41,911 bases of DNA from contig JAFVXH010000020.1 of NCBI GenBank assembly GCA_017501225.1, positions 1 to 41,911 on the forward strand. Reading direction: 5' to 3'. The notes under the pieces are model-generated. The model was not told the DNA's origin. It worked only from the letters and a program-made list of their open reading frames with translations, and searched no databases. The position numbers were made by a program, and so were the translations under genes. Shown here one piece after another: positions 31,904 to 40,155 of the stretch. This stretch comes from Clostridia bacterium (lineage in GTDB: Bacteria; Bacillota; Clostridia; Oscillospirales; CAG-272). Numbering within the stretch: position 1 is the stretch's first letter; each line of letters starts with the position of its first letter.

Positions 31904-32803
31904 TTAAAACACACTCAACTTAAAATCCAAGAACATGCGGAGGAGCGTTGTGAATTTGATCTTCTCCGAGATCGGATAATCCCGACAGAAGTTGTCCGCC
32001 GCCTCCTTGACCTTTTGATCTGCATTCTCAATATCCGAAAGATAAATTTTCATCCTTCGCTTGTTCGCCAGCTTCAAAAGCGGGCGGGCAATTACGGGAT
32101 ACATCATTTTTTTGATCGCATACGGATATCCCATGCCGTTGAACAGCAGCTGGCGGTTTTTCTCCTCGCTCCAATCCCACTTGTTGTTTGCGGGCTGATG
32201 GATAATGAGAAGCTCGGGACAAAACGCATTGATCTTTTTTGCATTCATCGCGCGCAGCGATGGCGGGATCTCCTCGTAGCCATATTTGTTTGGCAGATAG
32301 GGCGCCGACGTAAAGAAGGATTTGCGCAGGAAATGAGAGCCTCCGCAAAACATCTGGCATTTGTATAATCCCTCTGTAATCTTCGGACCGCCAACCTCTA
32401 CGCGGTTCTTTTTCCACGCGGTATCGTAGATCTGCGTCGTCAAGGTCACAACGGATGGATGCTTTTCCAGCATGTCCAAGGCATGCAGAAAGAAGTCGGA
32501 ATTGTGCTCTACGTCGATCACCGCATCATCGTCCAGCATATAAGCAACGTCACCGGTTGCCTTCTCATATGCGTAGTTGCGACCGCCTCCCACGCCTGCA
32601 TTCTCCGCAAGCCGCTCGTAATAATAGGGATAGCCACAGTCACCCAGCACCGTACGTACTACCGACTCGGTGTCATCTGTTGATGCATTGTCGATAATGA
32701 CAAATTCCGTATTCGTCGGGAGCTCACAAGCAAGACAGCTGTGCAATGCCTCACTCAGCTGACGTGCACGGTTCATGGTAATGACACATATGGATAAGTT
32801 CAT
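31904..32803 (-). CDS. Glycosyltransferase family 2
   Basis: A 299-residue GT-A enzyme: MNLSICVITMNRARQLSEAL and VIIDNASTDDTESVV bind the nucleotide, and YMLDDDAVID carries the DxD metal site. A later EEIPPSLRAMNAK segment fits the acceptor region. There are no membrane helices, so it acts at the inner face as a soluble or peripheral enzyme. It resembles rhamnosyl- and galactofuranosyl-transferase-like GT2 members; the sugar is not predictable. The stop of the upstream acyltransferase gene overlaps its start by 4 bp. Confidence 0.92.
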   Translation of the reverse strand: MNLSICVITMNRARQLSEALHSCLACELPTNTEFVIIDNASTDDTESVVRTVLGDCGYPYYYERLAENAGVGGGRNYAYEKATGDVAYMLDDDAVIDVEHNSDFFLHALDMLEKHPSVVTLTTQIYDTAWKKNRVEVGGPKITEGLYKCQMFCGGSHFLRKSFFTSAPYLPNKYGYEEIPPSLRAMNAKKINAFCPELLIIHQPANNKWDWSEEKNRQLLFNGMGYPYAIKKMMYPVIARPLLKLANKRRMKIYLSDIENADQKVKEAADNFCRDYPISEKIKFTTLLRMFLDFKLSVF

Positions 32804-33327
32804 CCTTCGTTCCTCTCTCTTGTTCTGATCACCCGAGCGGGTACTCCGCCCACAACGCTGTAAGGCGGCACGTCCTTGGTCACCACGGCACCGGCGCCGA
32901 TGATGCTGCCCTTACCGATCCGGACGCCCGGCATGATGATCGCGCGGCGGCCCAGCCATACGTCGTCCTCAATCACGACCTCGCTCGGCTCGGTAGAGCC
33001 TTGCTCGCACATCGGGATATCGGTCCGATCGTATTTGTGAGTTTGCGTATAAATCACGACCTCGGGACCCATCATGACGTTGGCACCAATGGTGACCGGT
33101 CCGTTCACCTCGCATCGAATGCCGACACCGGAGTTATCTCCGATCGAAAGCCCGGGAGTAAAGTGTGCATGCTTTTCAATGTTCACGTTCTTCCCGAACG
33201 AGCGCGCAATTCTTTTGGCGAAGAAGCAACGGAACTTTTGGGCAAAGTGCCAATGTTGACTTTTAGGCAAATTGCCGGCAAATATTTGGTACAAAACGTA
33301 TATAACCTTGGTTCTAAACGTCCACAT
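32800..33327 (-). CDS. Hexapeptide-repeat acyltransferase (WcaF/CatB-like)
   Basis: A 175-residue left-handed beta-helix acetyltransferase. A basic helical N-terminus (about 1-45) precedes hexads such as IGDNSGVGIRCEVNGPVTIG, the catalytic-histidine region QTHKYDRTDIPM, VWLGRRAIIMPGVRIGKGSIIGA and GAVVTKDVPPYSVVGGVPAR. It is expected to O-acetylate a sugar of the repeat unit. GGAGAG precedes the start. It is 58 bp from the upstream GT4 gene, the largest gap inside the operon; I see no promoter or terminator there. Confidence 0.92.
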   Translation of the reverse strand: MWTFRTKVIYVLYQIFAGNLPKSQHWHFAQKFRCFFAKRIARSFGKNVNIEKHAHFTPGLSIGDNSGVGIRCEVNGPVTIGANVMMGPEVVIYTQTHKYDRTDIPMCEQGSTEPSEVVIEDDVWLGRRAIIMPGVRIGKGSIIGAGAVVTKDVPPYSVVGGVPARVIRTRERNEG

Positions 33328-33385
33328 TTTTCTCTCCTGCCGTCCCCCTCTGTTTTCTCACGCTGTTACCGAAGCACGGGGATTT

Positions 33386-34426
33386 TTATCCCAATCTTTC
33401 CGAGAGCGCGCTTATTACCTTTTCAGAGGTGTAATTTTCAGAATATTTCAAACAACTGATCTTCTTGTCAAGAAGTTCTTCCGGTCTTTCGCTGATCCGG
33501 AGAAGAATGCGGAAAAGTCCTTCCACATCCTCAAAGTCGTAACCGAAGCCGCAAAAGCGCTCATCGAAAATATCGGCGCTGTTCATCCAGATGGAGGTAA
33601 TAACCGGTACCCCGGAGGCATACGCATCAATCAACGTACCGGGGATTCCCTCTGTATAAAATCTGGTCGGGAATAAAAGCGCAAAATAATGCTTCAACAC
33701 CCCAACGCTTTGGTCGTACGGTACGAGTCCGCAATAACGGATATATTCCGGGAAGTTCAGCTTTAAATTTTCAAACCACTCCGTTTGCTCCGGGTCCACA
33801 GGACCGTAAATATCCAGGGAATAAACCGTTCTGTCAAGACGTTCGTTCACAGCCTTTACTGCCGTTACCGCGTCTTCTATCCCTTTTTCCTTCATGACAC
33901 GTGAAAAAATGCATAGCTTGTACGGCTCTCCTTCAGGATAGAGCAATTCACTTTCCGTAAGGCGTTCCAGCCTTTTACAATTTGGCATTACGATGATATT
34001 TTGAAATCCTTGCTCCTCAAGCGCCGTTTTCATGCTTGTAGTTTCTACGTAAATACCATCAAGCTTTTTTAAAATAGTCCTCAATACTCTTCTCTTTTTT
34101 AAAAACTCCGCCAACCATCCTCCGATAACCACATAATGCAACCCGCGCTTAAAAACCTTGTTCAGTATCACCAACCAAGGAAGTATCACCTTGATACCGT
34201 TGCTATCGGGCAAAGCCACAACGTTGTCGTGCTTTTTCAAAGATTGATAGCAATAAAACAGAATCTTATGAATTGCCTTGATACCGCCGTGAGTATCAAA
34301 GCAGGTTATATTTTCTTTTCCCCTTTGCCTTTCGAGTTCTTCGGCTACCATTCTGGTTTTTACAGTCTGTCCGTCAAAATATTGAAATCCAAATCCAAAA
34401 TGTCCAATGATTGCTGTCTTTTTCAT
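33386..34426 (-). CDS. Glycosyltransferase family 4
   Basis: A 346-residue GT-B protein. The N-terminus reads IGHFGFGFQYFDGQTVKTRM, the G-x-F-x-x-G-Q loop of one GT4 subgroup found in Firmicutes capsule loci. The C-terminal half includes LCIFSRVMKEKGIEDAVTAV (nucleotide loop), SLDIYGPVDPEQ, ALLFPTRFYTEGIPGTLIDAYAS (E-x7-D replacing the more usual E-x7-E) and GVPVITS. The final E to D change is worth noting but is common in this subgroup. It has GAGGAG upstream and lies 12 bp after the GT2 gene. Confidence 0.9.
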   Translation of the reverse strand: MKKTAIIGHFGFGFQYFDGQTVKTRMVAEELERQRGKENITCFDTHGGIKAIHKILFYCYQSLKKHDNVVALPDSNGIKVILPWLVILNKVFKRGLHYVVIGGWLAEFLKKRRVLRTILKKLDGIYVETTSMKTALEEQGFQNIIVMPNCKRLERLTESELLYPEGEPYKLCIFSRVMKEKGIEDAVTAVKAVNERLDRTVYSLDIYGPVDPEQTEWFENLKLNFPEYIRYCGLVPYDQSVGVLKHYFALLFPTRFYTEGIPGTLIDAYASGVPVITSIWMNSADIFDERFCGFGYDFEDVEGLFRILLRISERPEELLDKKISCLKYSENYTSEKVISALSERLG

Positions 34427-34438
34427 GATAGCTCCTCA

Positions 34439-35419
34439 TCAATACAGTTCAATCCCTAGCATACCCAAGGCAGAGCCCGTTCCGTACACGATATGGAACA
34501 GGGGATAAAGCCAAACCGTAATCAAGCCGTATCGCGGCGTTTTATTTGCAAAAGAAAAATAAAGATCCAGCACAAGATACAGACCCAATTCTATAGCAAA
34601 CAATGTTCCAAACACAGGTGGAAAAAGAAACGACAGTCCTGGCATTACAAGCAATGACACGACGAATAGAAACGGGATAAAATGTCTTATACTCATGGCT
34701 TTTGGATTTTCTCTTAGGGTATGAAACAGTGCATTACCGTTTTGCAATCCCATTTTCAAAATATCCTTGACTGTATTTCTGCAATAATATTTAAAGCGTA
34801 TATCCTCTGCCAGCCAGACTTTTCCACCAGACTGACGAATTCTCGAATTCATATCGTTGTCCTCACTGCGAAGCAGCTTTGTATTAAACAAACCCACTCT
34901 TGCAAAGACCTCTCTCCGAAATGCACCAAACGGAACCGTGTCAACGTATCGATTTCCCTCTCCGACTCTGAAATCCGAACCGCCCACGCCAAATTTCGTA
35001 GACAACATTTTGGCAATGGCCTGACCAACAAAACCCTCTGCTTCCGTTTCCGCCAAGCCACCAACGTTATCCGCATCGGTATTGTCTAGGTAATATACAC
35101 ATCTTTCAATATAATCCGGATAAAAATACGAATGTGCATCCAGTCGAATGATGTACTTTCCCCGCGCCCTTTCAATGGCCATGTTCAGCGCATACGGCGT
35201 CTTTCTTTTTTCGTTGTGAAGCAAAACCATGGGATAGCGCTCCTGGGCTATATAGGATTCAATGATTTCCCGCGTCTGATCCGTGGAATTCCCATCCACA
35301 AATATCCATTCCATATTTGATGCAGGATAGGTTTGTAACGCGAGGGATTCTATACAGTTTTGAATGTATTTTTCCTCATTATAGAGCGGTACGATTACCG
35401 ATACGCACACGTCCGTCAT
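34439..35419 (-). CDS. Membrane-associated glycosyltransferase family 2 (ExoA-like)
   Basis: A 326-residue GT-A enzyme with C-terminal membrane segments (about 245-320). The catalytic domain shows VSVIVPLYNEEKYIQNCIES, WIFVDGNSTDQTREI, YIIRLDAHSYFYPDYIE with the metal-binding D-A-H, and RSEDNDMNSRIRQSGGKVW with the catalytic-base region. This set matches succinoglycan ExoA-type beta-glycosyltransferases. It would extend the lipid-linked unit at the cytoplasmic membrane. It overlaps the initiating transferase gene by 4 bp. Confidence 0.9.
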   Translation of the reverse strand: MTDVCVSVIVPLYNEEKYIQNCIESLALQTYPASNMEWIFVDGNSTDQTREIIESYIAQERYPMVLLHNEKRKTPYALNMAIERARGKYIIRLDAHSYFYPDYIERCVYYLDNTDADNVGGLAETEAEGFVGQAIAKMLSTKFGVGGSDFRVGEGNRYVDTVPFGAFRREVFARVGLFNTKLLRSEDNDMNSRIRQSGGKVWLAEDIRFKYYCRNTVKDILKMGLQNGNALFHTLRENPKAMSIRHFIPFLFVVSLLVMPGLSFLFPPVFGTLFAIELGLYLVLDLYFSFANKTPRYGLITVWLYPLFHIVYGTGSALGMLGIELY

Positions 35420-36177
35420 ACTTTACTTTCCTCTTCAACCTCAATATTTTCATGCTGCGGTGCGGGCTCGATGTAATCCCCCTGATACTCCTTGCCAAGC
35501 ACGGCGAATACGGTTTTGAACATCGTGCCGATGTCCGACCAGAAGCCGAACTTCTCGATGCTTTTCAGGTTATAATACATCTTGCCGGGAAGCACGCGTT
35601 CCACGTAAACGTCGTCCACGTTCTCGGCGCCGCTGAGCAGCTCGTCCTCGTCCTTATACAGAATGCTCGCCTCCGACGTCACGCCTGCGGGCAGCAAAAG
35701 CGTCGCGCGCATCACAGGATCGTAGCGATCCACGTATTTGACGACCTCCGGGCGCGTTCCCACAAAGGACATATCCCCCGTCAGCACATCGATCAGCTGG
35801 CTGATCTCGTCCAGCCGGCACTTTCTGATCAGCTTGCCGACTCGTGTCACGCGGCTGTCGTTTTGAACCGTAACAAGGCTTCCCTTCCGATCCGCATTGT
35901 TTACCATCGAACGGAACTTATGTATGCGGAAGCGTCTGCCGTACTGCGTCACACGCTCCTGACGGTAAAAGACCGGTCCCGGGGAATCGATCTTGATGGC
36001 AATTGCCAGAATCAAAAACAACGGGGAGAGGATCACAAGCATCAAGAGTGACACGACGATGTCGAACAGCCGCTTCATCGCAAGGCTGAATTTCTTTTCG
36101 CAGAGAGCGTCGTAATAATGCCTGACCTCCTCGGTCTGCATATCAGCCGGCAGCTCCTCCCATTTGACGATCTTCAC
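35416..36177 (-). CDS. Initiating sugar-phosphate transferase (polyprenyl-phosphate, WcaJ/PglC type)
   Basis: A 253-residue monotopic phosphoglycosyl transferase. A cytoplasmic N-terminus of about 30 residues precedes the re-entrant helix KRLFDIVVSLLMLVILSPLF. The catalytic core follows: IKIDSPGPVFYRQERVTQYG, FRIHKFRSM, the D-E dyad in RLDEISQLIDVL, and GDMSFVGTRPEV. It transfers a sugar-1-phosphate from an NDP-sugar to undecaprenyl phosphate, starting the repeat unit. Translation starts at GTG (36177), directly after the TAA of the aminotransferase gene; AAAGGAG in that gene's end is the ribosome binding site. Confidence 0.93.
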   Translation of the reverse strand: MKIVKWEELPADMQTEEVRHYYDALCEKKFSLAMKRLFDIVVSLLMLVILSPLFLILAIAIKIDSPGPVFYRQERVTQYGRRFRIHKFRSMVNNADRKGSLVTVQNDSRVTRVGKLIRKCRLDEISQLIDVLTGDMSFVGTRPEVVKYVDRYDPVMRATLLLPAGVTSEASILYKDEDELLSGAENVDDVYVERVLPGKMYYNLKSIEKFGFWSDIGTMFKTVFAVLGKEYQGDYIEPAPQHENIEVEEESKV

Positions 36178-37395
36178 TTATATGTACTCCTTTACAATCT
36201 CCGCATACTGCTCGATCACGTACTCCACGTCCTCATCGGTCAAGGAGGTGTGCAAGGGCAGCGTGATCTCGTTTACAAAATGACCGTAGGCATTGGGATA
36301 ATCGTTGATATCAAATCCCAGATTCCGGTATGCCGTGTGCATCGGCAACGGCTTGTAATGGACGTTGCACGCCACGCCTCTCTCCGCCATCTTGATGATG
36401 ATCTCGTTTCTCTGCTCCAGGGTAATCCCGGGGAGACGCGTCAGGTAGAGATGTCCCGAGGACTCCCACTCGTCGGTATAATGATTGAGCGTTTCCACTC
36501 CAAGGGGCTTGAGTGCAGAGTCGAATTTTCCGATGATCTCTTTTCTGCGGCGGAGCATCTCGGGATAACGCTCGAACTGCTTCAGTCCGATCGCTGCCGC
36601 GACGTCGGTCATATTGCACTTGTAATAGGTGTCGACGATGTCGTACTCCCACGCACCGAGCTTGGTCTTGGCAAGCGCGTCCTTGGACTGACCGTGCAGG
36701 CTGAGAAGCTGGAGCTTTTTATAGATCTCCTCGTTATCAATGCCGGGGATCGTCCTCCAGGTCAAGGCTCCACCCTCTGCCGTAGTAAAATTCTTAACAG
36801 CGTGGAAGCTGAAGCTCGAAAAATCCGCAACGGAGCCGATCATTCTACCGTGCCACTTCGCACCGAATGCGTGCGCCGTATCCGCCATGACCGCTATTCT
36901 GCCAAGCGCCTTTTGCATTTCGTTGCTCGGACGGAACAAATGCTTCTTGCGCTCTACGATTTCAAAAATCCGACTGTAATCGCAAGGAATACCAGCCAGG
37001 TCCACGGGAATGATTGCCTTGGTGTTTTCATTGATCGCCGCTTCCAGTGCATCATAGTCCATTTCAAGGCGATCCTTTTGCGTATCGATCAGAACGATTT
37101 TTGCACCGACGTGCGCAATGACGGATGCGGAGGCGGTATAGGTATAAGCGCAGGTGATGACCTCATCCCCATCCCCGATCCCCATGACGTGAAGCGCCAT
37201 TTCCGCGCAAGCGGTCTGGGAATTCAGGCATACGCATTTTTCCGTGCCGATCCATGCGGCAATATTCTTTTCCAGCTGCTTGGTCCGAGGCCCCGTCGTG
37301 ATCCAACCGGAGCGAAGCGCCGCGGCAACCTCTTCAATTTCAAGCTCACTGATATCGGGGGGACTGAACGGGATCATTCTTTTTTCGGTCATCAT
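36178..37395 (-). CDS. DegT/DnrJ/EryC1/StrS aminotransferase
   Basis: A 405-residue PLP enzyme that aminates a keto-NDP-sugar. Hallmarks are GWITTGPRTKQLE (about 30-42), the substrate-binding SQTACAEMAL, TYTASASVIAHVGA, ADTAHAFGAKWHG and the PLP lysine K201 in FHAVKNFTTAEGG. The end has VHYKPLPMHTAYRNLGF. It is the first gene behind the operon promoter. The 4,6-dehydratase expected to make its substrate is not in the window; it must be supplied in trans, or the substrate is a different keto sugar. Two ATGs in tandem (37395 and 37392) share the AGGA site. Confidence 0.93.
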   Translation of the reverse strand: MMTEKRMIPFSPPDISELEIEEVAAALRSGWITTGPRTKQLEKNIAAWIGTEKCVCLNSQTACAEMALHVMGIGDGDEVITCAYTYTASASVIAHVGAKIVLIDTQKDRLEMDYDALEAAINENTKAIIPVDLAGIPCDYSRIFEIVERKKHLFRPSNEMQKALGRIAVMADTAHAFGAKWHGRMIGSVADFSSFSFHAVKNFTTAEGGALTWRTIPGIDNEEIYKKLQLLSLHGQSKDALAKTKLGAWEYDIVDTYYKCNMTDVAAAIGLKQFERYPEMLRRRKEIIGKFDSALKPLGVETLNHYTDEWESSGHLYLTRLPGITLEQRNEIIIKMAERGVACNVHYKPLPMHTAYRNLGFDINDYPNAYGHFVNEITLPLHTSLTDEDVEYVIEQYAEIVKEYI

Positions 37396-37462
37396 ACGTT
37401 CCTACTTTCTGTACTGTTATAGCGTCCGAATTCCTACATACGAGCGCAACTATACATTATAT

Positions 37463-37491
37463 ATTATACACCATGATTATTTTGTTGTCAA
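37463..37491 (-). promoter_or_regulatory. Perfect-consensus sigma-A promoter of the polysaccharide operon
   Basis: TTGACA (37491-37486), a 17-bp A/T-rich spacer and TATAAT (37468-37463) on the minus strand are followed by a leader of about 60 nt. No other promoter of comparable quality was seen in the 18.6 kb of the operon. The rest of 37492-37646 holds no gene. Confidence 0.9.
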
Positions 37492-37646
37492 TATACAATG
37501 TGCGATTTTGATACGTTCATCAAATGTTTTCAAAAATATTGCTTTTTTGACATGAATCGAGCGTCCTCGCCACCTCATATTTTCGCTTACGACACGAGGT
37601 GACAAAAAGCGATCTGTCAGATCAGAACGCTCCCCTTCCATCCCAC

Positions 37647-37684
37647 AAAAAAGGCGTTGCAAATTTTTCTTTGCAACGCCTTTT
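37647..37684 (-). terminator. Terminator of the cation/proton antiporter gene
   Basis: A 15-bp perfect inverted repeat AAAAGGCGTTGCAAA/TTTGCAACGCCTTTT with a 6-nt loop is followed by TTTTTT on the minus strand, 31 bp past the antiporter stop codon. Confidence 0.93.
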
Positions 37685-37715
37685 GGGGCTATCAAACGAT
37701 AGAAGGGAGCGTATC

Positions 37716-39050
37716 TTACGGATGCTCCTGCTCCTTGTGATGGTGGTGATGGGGATGGTGCTGGAACAAATGGCGGTTTTTGAGGTACTCCTCCTTGTCC
37801 GAGATCTCTCCTGCCTGATGCAGTGCCCATTTGGTCAGAGCGGGACCGACCAGCTCATAGATCATAACACCGAACAAAACGATATTCCGGATCCATTCTC
37901 CCTGCCCTCCAAGCTCGGGAGTGGCGGCAACGATGGCGGACATGCCGAGCGCAACTCCCGCTTGCGGGAAGAGCGTAATGCCGAGATATTTGACCACGTG
38001 GCTGTCACATTTGGTCCAGCCTGCGCTCAGATACGCGCCAAAATACTTTCCGACGCATCTTGCAAGGATATAAACAACACCGATCAGCACGATCGTCAGG
38101 TTCGAGAATACCGAGAGCTTCAGCTCCGCACCGCTGATGACGAAGAACAGGATGAACAGCGGCGTGGTCCATTTATCGGTTTTTTCCATCAGATCCGCGG
38201 AATTTTTGCAGAGGTTGCAGAAGATCGTACCGAGCATCATGCAAACGAGCAAGGGGGAAAACCCAATGTGTACAACGCCAATGGAAAATTTGATCTTGGA
38301 CAGCGCAACCGCCAAAAGGATCGCGGTGACCGCAACCGCCTGACGCTTGGAGTTAGACTTGAAATACTCCTCCGCCTTGGAAAGAAGATATCCCAGAACG
38401 GAGCCGAGCAACAGGGAAAGCAGAATTTCGAGCAACGGCTCTACCAATATGCCAACAAGATTTGTCGCGCCGTGACACATCGCCTTTGCAATCCCGAGCG
38501 AAATTGCAAAGATGATAAGCCCCACCGCGTCGTCGAGGGCTACGATGGGAAGCAAGAGAGAGGTCAGCTTTCCCTTTGCCTTATACTGCTTAATCACCAT
38601 CAGGGTTGCGGCAGGTGCCGTTGCGGACGCAATTGCGCCGAGAAGGATCGCGGTCGTCAGGGGCAGTTTGTCCTCACCGAGCACAAAATGAAGACCAATC
38701 AGCGCACCGTCCACCACAAGCGTTGCCAGAACGGCTTGGAACACGCCGATGACGGTTGCCTGCTTACCCGTTGCCTTGAGCTGGGAAAGACGAAACTCAT
38801 CTCCGATGGCAAAGGCGATAAAGCCAAGCGCTACGTCCGAGAGGATGCCGAAGCTCGCGACGTATGTAAGTGACGGAAATCCAAGTCCTCCAACACCGAG
38901 TAAAGCACCAAGCTTGCCAAGGCAAAACGGACCTACCAGAATTCCCGCAACGAGATATCCCGTAACGGCGGGCAATTTGAGTGGCTTTACCACGCGTGAC
39001 ATCGCAAGCCCCGCGACAAGCGCAAGAGCCAGACTGAGAAGAATATCCAT
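37716..39050 (-). CDS. CPA2-type cation:proton antiporter with His-rich tail
   Basis: A 444-residue membrane antiporter with about 12 helices. Family motifs are LKLPAVTGYLVAGILVGPF near the N-terminus, GFIAFAIGDEFRLSQLK, ASATAPAATLMVIKQYKA and IVALDDAVGLIIFAISLGIA with the ion-binding aspartate pair. It exchanges Na+ or K+ for protons across the membrane. The last 20 residues hold seven histidines (HHPHHHHHKEQEHP), a plausible metal-binding or pH-sensing tail. AAAGGAG precedes the start at 39050; a longer frame begins at 39203 inside the promoter. It is monocistronic between its own promoter and terminator. Confidence 0.9.
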   Translation of the reverse strand: MDILLSLALALVAGLAMSRVVKPLKLPAVTGYLVAGILVGPFCLGKLGALLGVGGLGFPSLTYVASFGILSDVALGFIAFAIGDEFRLSQLKATGKQATVIGVFQAVLATLVVDGALIGLHFVLGEDKLPLTTAILLGAIASATAPAATLMVIKQYKAKGKLTSLLLPIVALDDAVGLIIFAISLGIAKAMCHGATNLVGILVEPLLEILLSLLLGSVLGYLLSKAEEYFKSNSKRQAVAVTAILLAVALSKIKFSIGVVHIGFSPLLVCMMLGTIFCNLCKNSADLMEKTDKWTTPLFILFFVISGAELKLSVFSNLTIVLIGVVYILARCVGKYFGAYLSAGWTKCDSHVVKYLGITLFPQAGVALGMSAIVAATPELGGQGEWIRNIVLFGVMIYELVGPALTKWALHQAGEISDKEEYLKNRHLFQHHPHHHHHKEQEHP

Positions 39051-39174
39051 AAGTATCAACACTCCTTTGTGGGCTGTCAAAATAAGCGAAAATTCCAAAT
39101 TGCAAAAAAGATAAATCTCCATTTTTGCACGGTTTTTCGTTGATAAAAAACAAGTCGTTCCTGCGAACCTTCTT

Positions 39175-39203
39175 ATTATACAACCGCAGCCTACGTTTGT
39201 CAA
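39175..39203 (-). promoter_or_regulatory. Consensus sigma-A promoter of the antiporter gene
   Basis: TTGACA (39203-39198), 17 bp and TATAAT (39180-39175). The leader of about 118 nt has a GCAAAAA/TTTTTGC hairpin but no riboswitch I recognise. Confidence 0.9.
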
Positions 39204-39230
39204 TGGCTTTTTTATTTTTTTCAGGAATCA

Positions 39231-39258
39231 AACAAAACCGCCTCCAAAAAGGCGGTTT
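39231..39258 (-). terminator. Terminator of the ECF S-component gene
   Basis: A 9-bp stem AAACCGCCT/AGGCGGTTT with a 6-nt loop, then TTTGTTT on the minus strand, 23 bp after the stop codon. Confidence 0.85.
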
Positions 39259-39281
39259 CTGCTGTCAATCAGGCTAAAAAA

Positions 39282-39785
39282 TCATTCCATTAAAATCTGA
39301 TTCTTCTCGAACACCTTGATCAGGACGATGCCGAGGATCAAACCCGCAGCACCCTGCACGGCGTTTGCAGGGATATTGGGCACGGACGGAAGGAAGCCGT
39401 AAAGGATGCCCTCAAACAGAAAATATCCAAGGATCATCATAGCCTCAGCCAGCGTTCCGCTAAGAATCCTGGACGTCAAGCTCCCGAGCTTCCTTTGAAG
39501 CAGCCGAAATCCATAATATGCGACCAAAGCCATAGTGCCCTTGATCAGGAACGTAGCGGGCGCGTAGACGGCGTAGCCCGAAAAGAGATCCGCCAATGCC
39601 GAGCCGATCCCCGCCGCCAGAAATCCGTAAAACGGAGATAGGATCCAGCCCGAAAGCAGCACGACGCAGTCGCCAAGATTTAAGTATCCATTCAGCGGTG
39701 ACGGAATTTTGATCACCATCGTTGCGACACACACGAGTGCCGCCAGAAGCGCCGCGATGACCGCCTTTTGTGTTTTCGTTTTCAT
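39282..39785 (-). CDS. ECF transporter S component (riboflavin/HMP-type fold)
   Basis: A 167-residue protein with about six helices. It starts MKTKTQKAVIAALLAALVC; the AALLAA stretch in helix 1 is the binding face for the energising EcfT. It continues with GYLNLGDCVVLLSGWILSPFYGFLAAGIGSALADL and APATFLIKGTMALVAY, the pattern of the ECF-ribofla_trS (PF07155) group. It captures a vitamin or precursor at the membrane and works with an EcfA/A'/T module encoded elsewhere. The substrate is not certain. The start at 39785 has GGAGG six bases upstream. Transcription is from 39906-39934 through a leader holding an attenuator-like hairpin. Confidence 0.85.
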   Translation of the reverse strand: MKTKTQKAVIAALLAALVCVATMVIKIPSPLNGYLNLGDCVVLLSGWILSPFYGFLAAGIGSALADLFSGYAVYAPATFLIKGTMALVAYYGFRLLQRKLGSLTSRILSGTLAEAMMILGYFLFEGILYGFLPSVPNIPANAVQGAAGLILGIVLIKVFEKNQILME

Positions 39786-39844
39786 AACGCTCCTCCAATG
39801 CAAATTTGCGCGGGAATCTACGTGCGTCTGCAGAGAGAAACGCT

Positions 39845-39871
39845 AAAAAAGTCAACTCAAAAGGTTACTTT
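39845..39871 (-). terminator. Attenuator-like hairpin in the ECF S-component leader
   Basis: On the minus strand AAAGTAAC pairs with GTTGACTTT (one bulged G) around a 7-nt loop and runs into TTTTTT, 60 bp upstream of the start codon and about 30 nt after the predicted transcript start. The first nucleotides of the leader (CAAC) could pair with GTTG of the 3' arm, a possible antiterminator. Confidence 0.5.
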
Positions 39872-39905
39872 CTGCATATTTGGGTATATCCTGCCGGTTG
39901 ATGCT

Positions 39906-39934
39906 ATTATAGTACAAGCACCCCCGCAATGCAA
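39906..39934 (-). promoter_or_regulatory. Sigma-A promoter of the ECF S-component gene
   Basis: TTGCAT (39934-39929), 17 bp and TATAAT (39911-39906) on the minus strand, giving a leader of about 114 nt. Confidence 0.75.
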
Positions 39935-39965
39935 TAGAAAATTTGAAAAAATCAAAAAAATTCTG

Positions 39966-40016
39966 AAGAAAAAATCAAAAAAAATCCCCCGCGAATGCCA
40001 AAGGCATTTGCGGGGG
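39966..40016 (-). terminator. Strong terminator of the sigma/anti-sigma operon
   Basis: A 14-bp GC-rich stem (CCCCCGCAAATGCC against GGCATTCGCGGGGG) with a 3-nt loop is followed on the minus strand by ATTTTTTTTGATTTTTT. It lies 140 bp after the anti-sigma stop codon. The interval 40017-40155 shows nothing else. Confidence 0.93.
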
Positions 40017-40155
40017 GAACTGTTTTTCATACGGCAATAACAAGAACGCGGCAAGAGCCTTCAAGGCGGGGTCAAGCGATATCAACGATACCGCCGGGAA
40101 AACGCATACAATAAATTAGATTTCTGTATGCTTTATCTGCGTTTATTTTCTTACA

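Noticed and set aside
36118..37422. A 434-codon plus-strand frame opposite the DegT aminotransferase gene
   Set aside because: It is an antisense shadow of a gene with intact PLP motifs. The same applies to long frames opposite the peptidase (4720-5721), the M48 protease (17454-18629) and the antiporter (37599-38873).
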